The notes under the pieces were generated by a model, which searched no databases, was not told where the DNA came from, and worked only from the letters and a program-made list of their open reading frames with translations. The position numbers and the translations under genes were made by a program. DNA of 64,000 nucleotides from Flavimobilis soli (GTDB lineage Bacteria > Actinomycetota > Actinomycetes > Actinomycetales > Cellulomonadaceae), in the NCBI RefSeq assembly GCF_002564025.1, contig NZ_PDJH01000001.1, positions 1,860,001-1,924,000 on the forward strand, in the 5' to 3' direction. This document shows, one piece after another, positions 1 through 7,180 of this stretch (positions are counted from its first letter, which is position 1; every line of letters starts with the position of its first letter).

Positions 1-355
1 CGATCTTGCCGACGGACGCGCCGATCACGGCGGCGGGCATGTGGTCGAACGAGTTCTGGCCCCACGGCCGGGACGCCCAGTCGAGCGCGTTCTTGAGCAC
101 GCCCGGGATCGAGCGGTTGTACTCGGGCGTGACGAACAGGACCGCGTCCGACGCCGCGATCGCGTCCTTGAGGGCACGTCCCTCGGCGGGGTAGTCGGCG
201 TCGTAGTCCGGGCTGTACAGCGGGAGGTCCCCGATGGGGATCTCGGTGAGCTCGAGGTTGTCGGGCGCGACCTTCGCGAGCACGCGGCTCAGCTCACGGT
301 TGATCGACGTGGACGAGAGGCTGCCGACGAAGCAGCCGACCTTGTACGTGGCCAT
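1..355 (-). CDS. NADPH-dependent FMN reductase (3' end outside window)
   Basis: The visible 118 residues start with MATYKVGCFVGSLSSTSINR, the phosphate-binding loop (GSLSxxSxNR) of the flavodoxin-like FMN_red family. PEYNRSIPGVLKNALDW near residue 80-95 is the second family signature. Such proteins use NAD(P)H to reduce FMN, quinones or azo compounds in the cytoplasm; the substrate here cannot be read. The ATG at the right end is the only start before the GSLS loop. The C-terminus runs off the window; a typical full length is about 180-190 aa. The gene is transcribed leftward from a short intergenic gap behind uxuB and is probably independent of the hexuronate operon. Confidence 0.88.
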   Translation of the reverse strand, partial: MATYKVGCFVGSLSSTSINRELSRVLAKVAPDNLELTEIPIGDLPLYSPDYDADYPAEGRALKDAIAASDAVLFVTPEYNRSIPGVLKNALDWASRPWGQNSFDHMPAAVIGASVGKI

Positions 356-503
356 CGTTGTCTCCCGGTCGAGGTGTGGTCCTCTCACGGTCGCACCGCA
401 CCCGCCCGCCCGCACCCCGTGCAAAGGCGCGCGCCTCGCACGGATCGCCCGCATCCACACGTGGTGCGTGCACGAGGGCGATCGGTCGGGAACCCCCGGG
501 GAC

Positions 504-1622
504 CTACCGGACGACGAGGACCTGCGCGTGCACGACGGCCGCCACGAGCTCGACGTCGTCCACGAGCGCCGGGTCCATGAGGGCCAGGAGCTCGCGGCTG
601 GCCGCGCCCGTGGGCGCGCCGATGAGCGGGCGCAGCCGCCCGACGAGCGGATCCGAGAGCGCCGGGCCACCCGCCCGGACGGAGGCGGCCCAGGCCGCGA
701 GGGCGGCCACGGCGCCGTCGGGCATGCGTCCGGCCGCGCGCTCGCGGCGCAGCGTCGGCAGGATGCGCACGCCGTTGAGCAGGAAGAGCTTGCGCTCCTC
801 GTACGGCACGACGTCGTCCGTGAAGGTCGCGCCCGCCGTCTCCCAGGCGGGGCGGGGCCCGCGGAACTCGCCGGCGAGGACCCACTCGGCGAAGGGCTCT
901 GTCGCGACGGGGGCGGCGTCGTCGAAGCCAGCGGCGCGGGCTCGCGCGACGTCCGCGTCCGTCGAGGCCGGGGTGATGCGGTCGACCATCGTCGTCACGT
1001 AGGAGACGTGCTCGTCGGCCCAGGCCTGCAGGCTCGGGTCCACGAGCGATGCCAGGTCGTCGACGACGCCGCGCAGCACCTCGCCGTTCGCAGGCAGGTT
1101 GTCGCACGGCACGACCGTCAGCCCGCCCCCACCGGCAGCGCGCCGCGCAAGGAGGAGCGCGACGATCTTGGCGGGGGCGGTCTGGACGGGTGCGCGCGGG
1201 TTGGCGCGCAGGAGCGCCACGTCTCGCGCGACGTGCGGGTCCTCGTGGTCGATCCCGGAGGCGCCGCGGACGTAGCCGGCCTCGGTGACGGTCGTCGTCA
1301 TGACGGTGACGGCCGGGTCGGCGGCATAGCGCAGCAGGGCCTCGTGGTCGGTGCCGGCGTGAGCGGCGACGAGGGACTCGACCGTCTGGACGCGGTCCGC
1401 ACCCGGGGCGAGCTCGGCGAGCGTGTACAGCCCGTCCTGGGCGCTCAGCGTGTCGGCGAGGGCGCGGGAGCGGCCGGTGAAGGCGGCGATGCCCCACTGT
1501 GCGGCGTCGTCCGCGTGCGCGGTGTACCAGGCCTGGTGCGCGCGGAAGAACGCGCCGAGGCCCAGGTGCACGTGCCGCACGGGCGGTGCCGGGCGGGTGC
1601 GGCGCAGCGGCGCGGCGCTCAC
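504..1622 (-). CDS. uxuB: fructuronate reductase, mannitol dehydrogenase family (short form)
   Basis: The 372-aa product has the N-terminal HLGLGAFFRAHQA motif (20-31) of the polyol dehydrogenase family, and VPCDNLPANG (171-180). Its place directly behind uxaC implies reduction of D-fructuronate (or tagaturonate) to D-mannonate (or altronate) with NADH. The GTG start overlaps the uxaC stop as GTGA, so translation is probably coupled. Two oddities: the protein is roughly 110 residues shorter than E. coli UxuB (about 486 aa), and the family catalytic signature K-x4-N-x2-H reads K278-x4-N283-x2-R286, with Arg in place of His. The frame ends at a clean stop, and the following gap is too short to hold the missing C-terminal part. 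It is either a divergent compact reductase or one with altered chemistry. Confidence 0.75.
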   Translation of the reverse strand: MSAAPLRRTRPAPPVRHVHLGLGAFFRAHQAWYTAHADDAAQWGIAAFTGRSRALADTLSAQDGLYTLAELAPGADRVQTVESLVAAHAGTDHEALLRYAADPAVTVMTTTVTEAGYVRGASGIDHEDPHVARDVALLRANPRAPVQTAPAKIVALLLARRAAGGGGLTVVPCDNLPANGEVLRGVVDDLASLVDPSLQAWADEHVSYVTTMVDRITPASTDADVARARAAGFDDAAPVATEPFAEWVLAGEFRGPRPAWETAGATFTDDVVPYEERKLFLLNGVRILPTLRRERAAGRMPDGAVAALAAWAASVRAGGPALSDPLVGRLRPLIGAPTGAASRELLALMDPALVDDVELVAAVVHAQVLVVR

Positions 1623-3028
1623 AGCCCGAACGCTTTCGCCGGGCGGCCGACCACGAGGTCGACGGCGATCTCGGCAGCCTCGTCCTCGTCGAGCCGGTGC
1701 TCGGCGACGAGGCCCGCGAGGAAGCCGGCGTCGAGGCGGCGCGACATGTCGTGGCGCGCGGGGATCGAGCAGAAGGCGCGCGTGTCGTCGATGAAACCGC
1801 TTGTCCGGGAGAAGCCGGCGGTCTCGGTGACGGCGGCGCGCCAGCGCCGGATCGCGTCGGGGGCGTCGAGGAACCACCACGGCGCGCCGACGTAGACGCT
1901 CGGGTAGAAGCCCGCGAGCGGCGCGATGTCGCGCGAGAACGCGGTCTCGTCGAGCGTGAACAGCACGACCGTGAAGCCGGGGCTCGTGCCGAAGCGTTCG
2001 AGCATCGGGCGCAGATGGTCGGTGTAGGAGACCTCGAGCGGCAGGTCTGCGCCGACGTCGGCGCCGTACTGCTCGAACGTCGGGGTGTGGTGGTTGCGCC
2101 GCACGCCCGGGTGGATGGTCATGGTGAGGCCGTCGTCGGCGGACATGCGCGCCTGCTCGAGGAGCATGTGGCGGCGCAGCGCAGTGCCGTCCGCCGTGCC
2201 GACGTGGCCGCGGAGCGCGTCGGCGTAGATGCGTTCGGCGTCGGCGCGGTCGAGGTCGAGGGTGCCGGGGTCGACGTGCGAGTGGTCGGCGGAGACGGCG
2301 CCGTGCTCCTTGAAGTGGGCGCGCCGCGACTCCATCGCCGCGACCCAGCCGCTGAACGTGTCTGTCGGGACGCCTGCGACCTCGCCGAGACGCGCGACGT
2401 CGTCGGCCCATGCAGGTGCCGTGACCTCGAGGTAGCGGTCGGGGCGGAAGGTCGGCACGACGCGACCCGTGAACGACGGGTCCGCCGCGAGAGCGGCGTG
2501 CGCGGCGAGGTCGTCGACGGGGTCGTCGGTCGTCGCGAGGAAGGAGATGTCGAAGCGGTCGAAGAGCGCTCGCGGTCGGAATCCTGGCTCGGCGAGGCGC
2601 GCGGCGATCGTGTCGTAGACGGCGTCGGCGGTCTCGGCGCTCGGGCGCACCGTCACGCCGAAGACGTCGACGAGCTCGGACTCGAGCCAGAACCGTACGG
2701 GCGTGCCCGCGTACGCCGACCAGTGCGTGCACAGGTGCCGCCACGCGCGGCGCGCGTCGGCCTCGGAGAGCGGTCCTTGCCCGACGCCGAGCTCGGCGAG
2801 AGGCACGCCCGAGGCGTGCAGGAGGCGCGTGACGTAGTGGTCGGGCGTCAGCAGGAGGGAGGTCGGGTCGGCGAACGGCTCGTCGTCGAGCAGCATGGCC
2901 GTGGGGACGTGACCGTGCGGGGACACGATCGGCAGGTCGCGCGTCAGGTCGTAGAGACGGCGCGCGACGCCGCGAGCGGCCGGGTCGGCGGGGAGCAGCC
3001 GGTCGGGGTGAAGTGTCCAGGCGTCCAT
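1619..3028 (-). CDS. uxaC: glucuronate isomerase (uronate isomerase)
   Basis: The 469-aa protein has the usual UxaC length. It starts MDAWTLHPDRLLPADPAARG and carries VSPHGHVP near residue 35, the His-x-His metal ligand motif of the amidohydrolase-fold uronate isomerases, followed by family segments such as DHSHVDPGTLDL and IPARHDMSRR. It interconverts D-glucuronate and D-fructuronate (and galacturonate/tagaturonate), the first step of hexuronate catabolism. It is the first gene of a two-gene operon with uxuB, whose GTG overlaps its TGA. A perfect palindrome 30 bp upstream of the start is a likely operator. No uronate transporter or regulator lies next to it inside the window. Confidence 0.93.
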   Translation of the reverse strand: MDAWTLHPDRLLPADPAARGVARRLYDLTRDLPIVSPHGHVPTAMLLDDEPFADPTSLLLTPDHYVTRLLHASGVPLAELGVGQGPLSEADARRAWRHLCTHWSAYAGTPVRFWLESELVDVFGVTVRPSAETADAVYDTIAARLAEPGFRPRALFDRFDISFLATTDDPVDDLAAHAALAADPSFTGRVVPTFRPDRYLEVTAPAWADDVARLGEVAGVPTDTFSGWVAAMESRRAHFKEHGAVSADHSHVDPGTLDLDRADAERIYADALRGHVGTADGTALRRHMLLEQARMSADDGLTMTIHPGVRRNHHTPTFEQYGADVGADLPLEVSYTDHLRPMLERFGTSPGFTVVLFTLDETAFSRDIAPLAGFYPSVYVGAPWWFLDAPDAIRRWRAAVTETAGFSRTSGFIDDTRAFCSIPARHDMSRRLDAGFLAGLVAEHRLDEDEAAEIAVDLVVGRPAKAFGL

Positions 3029-3058
3029 GCCTTCGAGTCTCGGCAGGGCCGCTCAGGC

Positions 3059-3074
3059 CGGCAATCGGTTGCCG
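3059..3074. promoter_or_regulatory. candidate LacI/GntR-type operator upstream of uxaC
   Basis: Perfect inverted repeat CGGCAA-TCGG-TTGCCG located 30 bp before the uxaC start. The centre AATCGGTT differs by one base from the AATCGATT core common in LacI-family operators. Control of uxaC-uxuB by a sugar-acid regulator encoded elsewhere is inferred. Confidence 0.45.
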
Positions 3075-3153
3075 TGACTTGCCCCCGGCGGGGCCGTCAA
3101 CGGCGACCGACGACGTCGCGCCGCCCGTGCTGGAGGCGATCAGCCCGCCAGCA

Positions 3154-3774
3154 TCACCGCTGGTCGGAGCCCTCAGCAGGGCTGCCGCCGTCGCCCTCCG
3201 CGCGCTCTTCCTCGCGCAGGCGCGGCTCGGTGCGGAACTCCGGACGGAAGCCCGACTTGTCCTGGTAGAACTCCCGGACGACGTCCATGTCCTTGCGCAC
3301 GTCGCCCGTCGGCACGAACGTCATGCCGAGCCCGGTCGTCATCGTGTCGCGGTCCACGTAGCCGAGCGTGATCGGCAGACCCGCCTCGACGGCGATGCGG
3401 TGGAAGCCCGACTTCCAGTACCTGCCCGACGACCGCGTCCCCTCCGGCGTCACGACCAGGTAGAAGCCCTCGCCCGAGCGCACCCGATCGACGATGTCCG
3501 TCACGATGCCCGCAGGGTTCGACCGGTCGACGGGGATGCCGCCGAGCAGCCGCATGACCCATCCGAACGGCGGCTTGAAGAGCGTGTGCTTGCCCAGGTA
3601 CTTGACCTTCAGGCCCAGGTCCCACGCGATGCCGAGCATGAGGATGAAGTCCCAGTTCGACGTGTGCGGCGCCCCGATGAGCACCCCCACCCCGTCCGTG
3701 GGGACGACCGTCGACCGGTGGGTCCACGGGCTGATCTTCCAGCCCAGACGAGCGATGCCACGACGAATCCTCAT
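3154..3774 (-). CDS. 1-acyl-sn-glycerol-3-phosphate acyltransferase-like protein
   Basis: The 206-aa protein has the PlsC/LPLAT motifs in order: H37-TSNW-D42 (the catalytic HX4D), GGIPVDR (78-84) and PEGTRS (110-115). This fold transfers acyl groups to lysophosphatidate or related acceptors at the inner face of the membrane. The short length and absence of a clear membrane anchor place it with the small actinobacterial PlsC-like proteins whose acceptor is not always known. I chose the ATG of MRIRRGIARLG because a TACTGT -10 box lies 6 nt before it, the leaderless pattern seen at many genes here. It is divergent from the GNAT gene. Confidence 0.82.
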   Translation of the reverse strand: MRIRRGIARLGWKISPWTHRSTVVPTDGVGVLIGAPHTSNWDFILMLGIAWDLGLKVKYLGKHTLFKPPFGWVMRLLGGIPVDRSNPAGIVTDIVDRVRSGEGFYLVVTPEGTRSSGRYWKSGFHRIAVEAGLPITLGYVDRDTMTTGLGMTFVPTGDVRKDMDVVREFYQDKSGFRPEFRTEPRLREEERAEGDGGSPAEGSDQR

Positions 3775-3780
3775 GCGCAC

Positions 3781-3786
3781 ACAGTA
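3781..3786 (-). promoter_or_regulatory. -10 box (TACTGT) of a probable leaderless promoter
   Basis: On the minus strand TACTGT is followed by 6 nt and then the ATG of the acyltransferase gene, so transcription would begin at or next to the start codon. Confidence 0.45.
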
Positions 3787-3852
3787 GGGGCTCCCGGGCC
3801 GGATCATGAGACGACGCCCGCCGTGGCGAGCAGCCCCGGCGACGATCGGACC

Positions 3853-4353
3853 ATGACCGACGTCCCCGACCGCACGCCGCACGTGCGCCGCGCGCGCCTC
3901 GAGGACGCGCCCGTGCTCGCCGTCGTCCACGTGCAGGCCTGGCGCGAGACCTACCCCGGCCTGCTCTCCGACGAGCTGCTCGCGAACCTCTCCGTCCCCG
4001 AGCACGAGGCGATGTGGCGGGAGATCCTCACCGGACCCGACGCCGAGGGGGCGTGGCTCGCCGAGGTGAGCGGCGACGTCGTCGGCTTCACCCTCGCGCG
4101 CACCCCGCAGGACGACGAGGCACCTCGCCCCCTCGAGCTCGGGATGATGTACGTGCTCGACGCCGTCAAGGGCGCGGGCGTCGCCGACGCCCTGGTCATG
4201 GCAGCCCTCGGCGACGAGCCGGCCTATCTCTGGGTCGCGCGCGACAACCCCCGCGCCCGCCGCTTCTACGCCCGCCACCGCTTCGTCGCCGACGGTGCCG
4301 AGAAGACGATCGCCCACTGGGACGACATCCTCGACATCCGGATGGTCCGCTGA
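3853..4353 (+). CDS. GNAT family N-acetyltransferase
   Basis: The 166-aa protein opens with VRRARLEDAPVLAVVHVQAW, the beta1-alpha1 region of GNAT enzymes. It contains the acetyl-CoA loop region LGMMYVLDAVKGAGVADALV near 98-117 and ends with the motif B pattern ARDNPRARRFYARHRF. GNATs move an acetyl group from acetyl-CoA to an amine; the substrate is unknown. The long upstream extension of the frame has no similarity, so the ATG of MTDVPDRTPHVRR is taken as the start. It is divergent from the acyltransferase gene with a 78-bp gap. Confidence 0.83.
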   Translation: MTDVPDRTPHVRRARLEDAPVLAVVHVQAWRETYPGLLSDELLANLSVPEHEAMWREILTGPDAEGAWLAEVSGDVVGFTLARTPQDDEAPRPLELGMMYVLDAVKGAGVADALVMAALGDEPAYLWVARDNPRARRFYARHRFVADGAEKTIAHWDDILDIRMVR

Positions 4354-4427
4354 CGCTCGTCGTGCGGGCGTCCCTGCCTCGGCATACGGTCGAAGAACCG
4401 CGATACCGACAAGCTCCAGGAGGAGAC

Positions 4428-4601
4428 ATGGGACTCGACGACAAGCTCAAGAACTCTGCGCAGAACCTGCAGGGCAAGGGCAAGGAGGCGGCCGGCAAGG
4501 CCACCGACGACGAGCGTCTCGAGGCGGAGGGCAAGGGCGACCAGGTCTCGGCCAACCTCAAGCAGGCCGGCGAGAAGGTCAAGGACGCTTTCAAGAACTG
4601 A
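4428..4601 (+). CDS. CsbD family stress-related protein
   Basis: A 57-aa very hydrophilic protein, MGLDDKLKNSAQNLQGKGKE then repeated Lys/Glu/Ala stretches (GKATDDERLEAEGKGDQ). The GKGKEAAGKATDDERLEAEGK pattern is the CsbD signature. CsbD-like proteins are small, induced by general stress in many bacteria, and have no established biochemical role. A good Shine-Dalgarno (AGGAGGA) lies 5 nt before the ATG. The next gene starts only a few bases after its stop and may be co-transcribed. Confidence 0.88.
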   Translation: MGLDDKLKNSAQNLQGKGKEAAGKATDDERLEAEGKGDQVSANLKQAGEKVKDAFKN

Positions 4602-4608
4602 TGGACTG

Positions 4609-5121
4609 ATGCGTTCGACGCTCGACCGCGTCCATCCCCCGCAGGTCCGCTCGCGCGGCCTGTGGGGGAGGCGCGTCGGTGCGTTCGTGCTCCTTCTCTT
4701 CATCGCCGCCGGCGCGAGCGGCCTGCTCGGCGTCCGGTCCACGACCAGGAGCACGACCGAAGGGGCCGTCACCGTCTCCGTCACGTACGCCGCGACCGCA
4801 CGCAGCGGCCTCGACGTCCCCTGGCAGGTCGTCGTCGAGCGAGCCGGAGGGTTCGACGCGGAGATCACGCTCGCCGTGACCGGCGACTACTTCGACATCT
4901 ACGAGACCCAGGGCTTCTCCCCGGAGCCCACCGAGGAGCAGCGCGACGGCGCTCAGCTCTTCCTCACCTTCGCCGCCCCCGACGGCGACACGTTCGTCGT
5001 CGACTTCGACGCGTACATCCAGCCGGCGTCCCAGATCGGCCGGACCGGCACCGTCGCCGTCGTCGAGGCCGACGGCACCCAGGTGGCGACGACCGAGTTC
5101 ACCACCCGCATCGTCCCGTAA
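4609..5121 (+). CDS. hypothetical membrane-anchored or secreted protein
   Basis: A 170-aa protein I do not recognise. A basic N-terminus (RSRGLWGRR) is followed by one hydrophobic segment at about residues 24-43 (VGAFVLLLFIAAGASGLLGV). The rest is a Thr/Val-rich, beta-strand-like, acidic domain, e.g. VTVSVTYAATARSGLDVPWQ, with a regular alternation of strands to the C-terminus. It is probably a single-pass protein with an extracytoplasmic beta domain. It sits 48 bp before the DUF421 gene on the same strand, and the pair may form one unit, so a role at the membrane is the most one can infer. Confidence 0.6.
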   Translation: MRSTLDRVHPPQVRSRGLWGRRVGAFVLLLFIAAGASGLLGVRSTTRSTTEGAVTVSVTYAATARSGLDVPWQVVVERAGGFDAEITLAVTGDYFDIYETQGFSPEPTEEQRDGAQLFLTFAAPDGDTFVVDFDAYIQPASQIGRTGTVAVVEADGTQVATTEFTTRIVP

Positions 5122-5169
5122 GAACCAGGTCGCCGAGCCGAGCCCGGCGCACGCTGCTGAGGAGTGGCC

Positions 5170-5652
5170 GTGGAGACTGTCGTCCGCGCCGTCGTCGTCT
5201 TCGTCTTCCTGTGGGGGATCACCCGTGTCGTCGGACGCTCGACACTCGGCGCGCTCAGCTCCTTCGAGCTCATCCTCTTCATCTGCATGGGCGACCTCGT
5301 GCAGCAGGCCGTCACCCAGCAGGACTACTCCGTCACCGGCGCGATGCTCGCCGTCGGGACGTTCGCCCTCCTGACGATCGCCCTGTCGTGGGTCAACGCG
5401 CGCTTCCCCGCAGCGCGGCGGTTCACGCACGGCGTCCCCGTGGTCGTCGTGCACGACGGCGAAGCGCAGGCCGACGTCATGCGCGCCGAACGCCTCTCCC
5501 TCGACGACCTGTACGGCGCCGCGCGTCAGCAGGGCATCGACCGCATCGGGAGCGTGCGCCTCGCCGTCCTCGAGACGAACGGCCAGATCTCGTTCTTCCC
5601 GTACGAGAGCGGGGGAGACGCGGGAGCGGAGAGCAAGCCCGAAGCAGGGTGA
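5170..5652 (+). CDS. DUF421 domain membrane protein (YetF/YrbG-like)
   Basis: A 160-aa product with three N-terminal hydrophobic segments (about 3-20, 30-50 and 57-75) and a soluble C-terminal domain. The soluble part contains GVPVVVVHDGEAQADVMRAE and LYGAARQQGIDRIGSVRLAV, then LETNGQISFF, the DUF421 signature. The biochemical role of DUF421 proteins is unknown; they are inner membrane proteins with a cytoplasmic domain. I chose the GTG of VETVVRAVVV rather than the GTG two codons earlier, because the AGGAG at 5160-5164 is then correctly spaced by 5 nt. Confidence 0.82.
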   Translation: METVVRAVVVFVFLWGITRVVGRSTLGALSSFELILFICMGDLVQQAVTQQDYSVTGAMLAVGTFALLTIALSWVNARFPAARRFTHGVPVVVVHDGEAQADVMRAERLSLDDLYGAARQQGIDRIGSVRLAVLETNGQISFFPYESGGDAGAESKPEAG

Positions 5653-5685
5653 AGCCTCGGCCCTGGCCGGCGCCGTCGGCCCGGC

Positions 5686-6399
5686 TCAGTCCAGCTCGGC
5701 GTCGTGCACGCAGATCGCGATCTGCACGCGGTTCTCCACCTCGAGCTTCGTGAACAGCTTGCCTACGTGCGACTTCACCGTAGGCACCGACATGAACAGC
5801 GTCGCGGCGATCTCGCTGTTGCTCAGCCCACGGCCGATCGCCTGCGCCACCTCGAGCTCGCGCTCCGTGAGCCGCGCGAGACGCTCGCGTGCGCACGTGC
5901 GCCGCGCCGACGGCTCGTCGGGGATGCGCCCGTCACCAGGGGCGCTCGGCGTCGCGACCGCCGCGATGAGCTGCGCCGTGACCGACGGCGAGAGCGTCGG
6001 CTCGCCCGCCGCCGCGGCGAGGACGTCGCGCACCAGACGCTCGGGCGGGGTGTCCTTGAGCAGGAAGCCCGTCGCGCCCGCGCGGAGGGCGCCGAGCACC
6101 ATGTCGTCGGCGTCGAAGGTCGTCAGGACGATGATCCGCAGGTCCGGGCGCTGCGCGAGCAGCGCCTCGGTCGTCGCGAGGCCGTCCCGGCGGGGCATGC
6201 GGATGTCCATGAGCACGACGTCGGGCTGGGTCGCGCTCACGACCTCCTCCGCCTCGAGGCCGTCCCCGGCCTCGCCGACGATCTCGATCGAGCGGTCACC
6301 GCCGAGGATCATGCGCAGCCCGGCGCGGACCAGCGGATCGTCGTCGACCAGGACGACGCGGGCAGACGGTGCGGACGGGGAGTTCGCGTCGGTCGTCAT
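5686..6399 (-). CDS. NarL/FixJ-type response regulator with LuxR HTH
   Basis: The 237-aa protein has an N-terminal receiver domain with acidic residues D19-D21, phospho-acceptor D65 in DVVLMDIRMP, LTTFDADD (Thr) and LLKDTPPE (Lys). A C-terminal LuxR helix-turn-helix follows (LTERELEVAQAIGRGLSNSE, then TVKSHVGKLF). It is expected to be phosphorylated by the DesK-like kinase encoded 800 bp to the right on the same strand and to control nearby genes, most likely the ABC exporter. Unusually, a TetR gene on the opposite strand separates it from that kinase gene. The ATG of MTTDANSPS is preferred over an upstream in-frame start that adds no conserved residues. Confidence 0.92.
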   Translation of the reverse strand: MTTDANSPSAPSARVVLVDDDPLVRAGLRMILGGDRSIEIVGEAGDGLEAEEVVSATQPDVVLMDIRMPRRDGLATTEALLAQRPDLRIIVLTTFDADDMVLGALRAGATGFLLKDTPPERLVRDVLAAAAGEPTLSPSVTAQLIAAVATPSAPGDGRIPDEPSARRTCARERLARLTERELEVAQAIGRGLSNSEIAATLFMSVPTVKSHVGKLFTKLEVENRVQIAICVHDAELD

Positions 6400-6470
6400 G
6401 GGCGCAAGCCTTTCACGGAGGCCGTGCCGCTCGCGCGGAGCAGCGCATGGCACGTGCCGGATTCGTCCGT

Positions 6471-6476
6471 TAGCGT
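6471..6476 (+). promoter_or_regulatory. -10 box (TAGCGT) of a probable leaderless promoter
   Basis: TAGCGT, then 6 nt (GACGGT), then the ATG of the TetR-like gene. The same string TAGCGTGAC precedes two other starts in the window (20.3 kb plus strand, 22.0 kb minus strand). Confidence 0.5.
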
Positions 6477-6482
6477 GACGGT

Positions 6483-7133
6483 ATGTCGGGCCCGAGCACT
6501 GGTGCGAGGCGTGGGTGGAAGCACGACCCCGCAGCCGATGAGATCCGCGCGGCAGCGGCAGACATCGTGGTCGCCGCCGGTGACACGGCTGCGCTCACGC
6601 ACGACGCCCTCGCCGACCGGACGGGTCTCGACCCGGAGATCATCAGGCTCTATCACGCCGACATCGACGCTCTGCTGCACGATCTTCTGCGAGCCGCCTA
6701 CCAGCGACTGCTCGAGCGCATGGACCTCGAGGTCTCGCTGCTGGCACCCGGCGCGACGGCGCTCGACGAGCTCAAGGCGCTCGCGGTCGGCTACGTCACG
6801 TGGGCGGTCGAGGACCCGTGCGGCTACGCGCTCGCGTACGGGGTGCGCAACGAGAAGGAGCTGGGGCTCGCGGGCCTCGACGACGGCGCGTCGCCGGCAG
6901 CGCAGGCGCTCGACACGGTCATCGCGGGTGTCGCGCTCTGCCGGCCCGACGTCACCCCCGACGTGGCGCGCGAGCTCGCCGTCGGGCTGTGGCTCGCCCT
7001 GCACGGGTTCATCCGGATCCGCGCCGACCGCCCGCTCGTCGTGCTGCCGCCGACGACGCACCTGATCCACACGATCGTCGACGTGTTCGCCGTCGTGCCC
7101 GGACCGGGGCCTGGCCTGCGCCTCGTGAAGTAG
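6483..7133 (+). CDS. TetR/AcrR-like regulator with WHG-type C-terminus
   Basis: The 216-aa protein has a divergent N-terminal helix-turn-helix: AAADIVVAAGDTAALTHDALADRTGLDPEIIRLYHADIDALLHD, quoted here in parts, where the usual TetR recognition helix motif (xxLYxHF) appears as IRLYHADIDAL. The C-terminal ligand domain contains GLWLALHGFIRI, matching the WHG (TetR_C_13) domain. It should bind a small ligand as a dimer and repress a nearby promoter, possibly its own or that of the ABC exporter. It lies on the opposite strand between the two-component genes. The atypical HTH makes DNA binding less certain than family membership. Confidence 0.75.
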   Translation: MSGPSTGARRGWKHDPAADEIRAAAADIVVAAGDTAALTHDALADRTGLDPEIIRLYHADIDALLHDLLRAAYQRLLERMDLEVSLLAPGATALDELKALAVGYVTWAVEDPCGYALAYGVRNEKELGLAGLDDGASPAAQALDTVIAGVALCRPDVTPDVARELAVGLWLALHGFIRIRADRPLVVLPPTTHLIHTIVDVFAVVPGPGPGLRLVK

Positions 7134-7180
7134 GACGGCGCCCCGGCCTCGCGCGAGGGCACCGCCGTGGACCGCGCCCG

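Noticed and set aside
356..503. Missing C-terminal part of UxuB as a frameshifted fragment
   Set aside because: The 148-bp gap is too short for about 110 residues and no frame shows family motifs, so a simple frameshift does not explain the short length.
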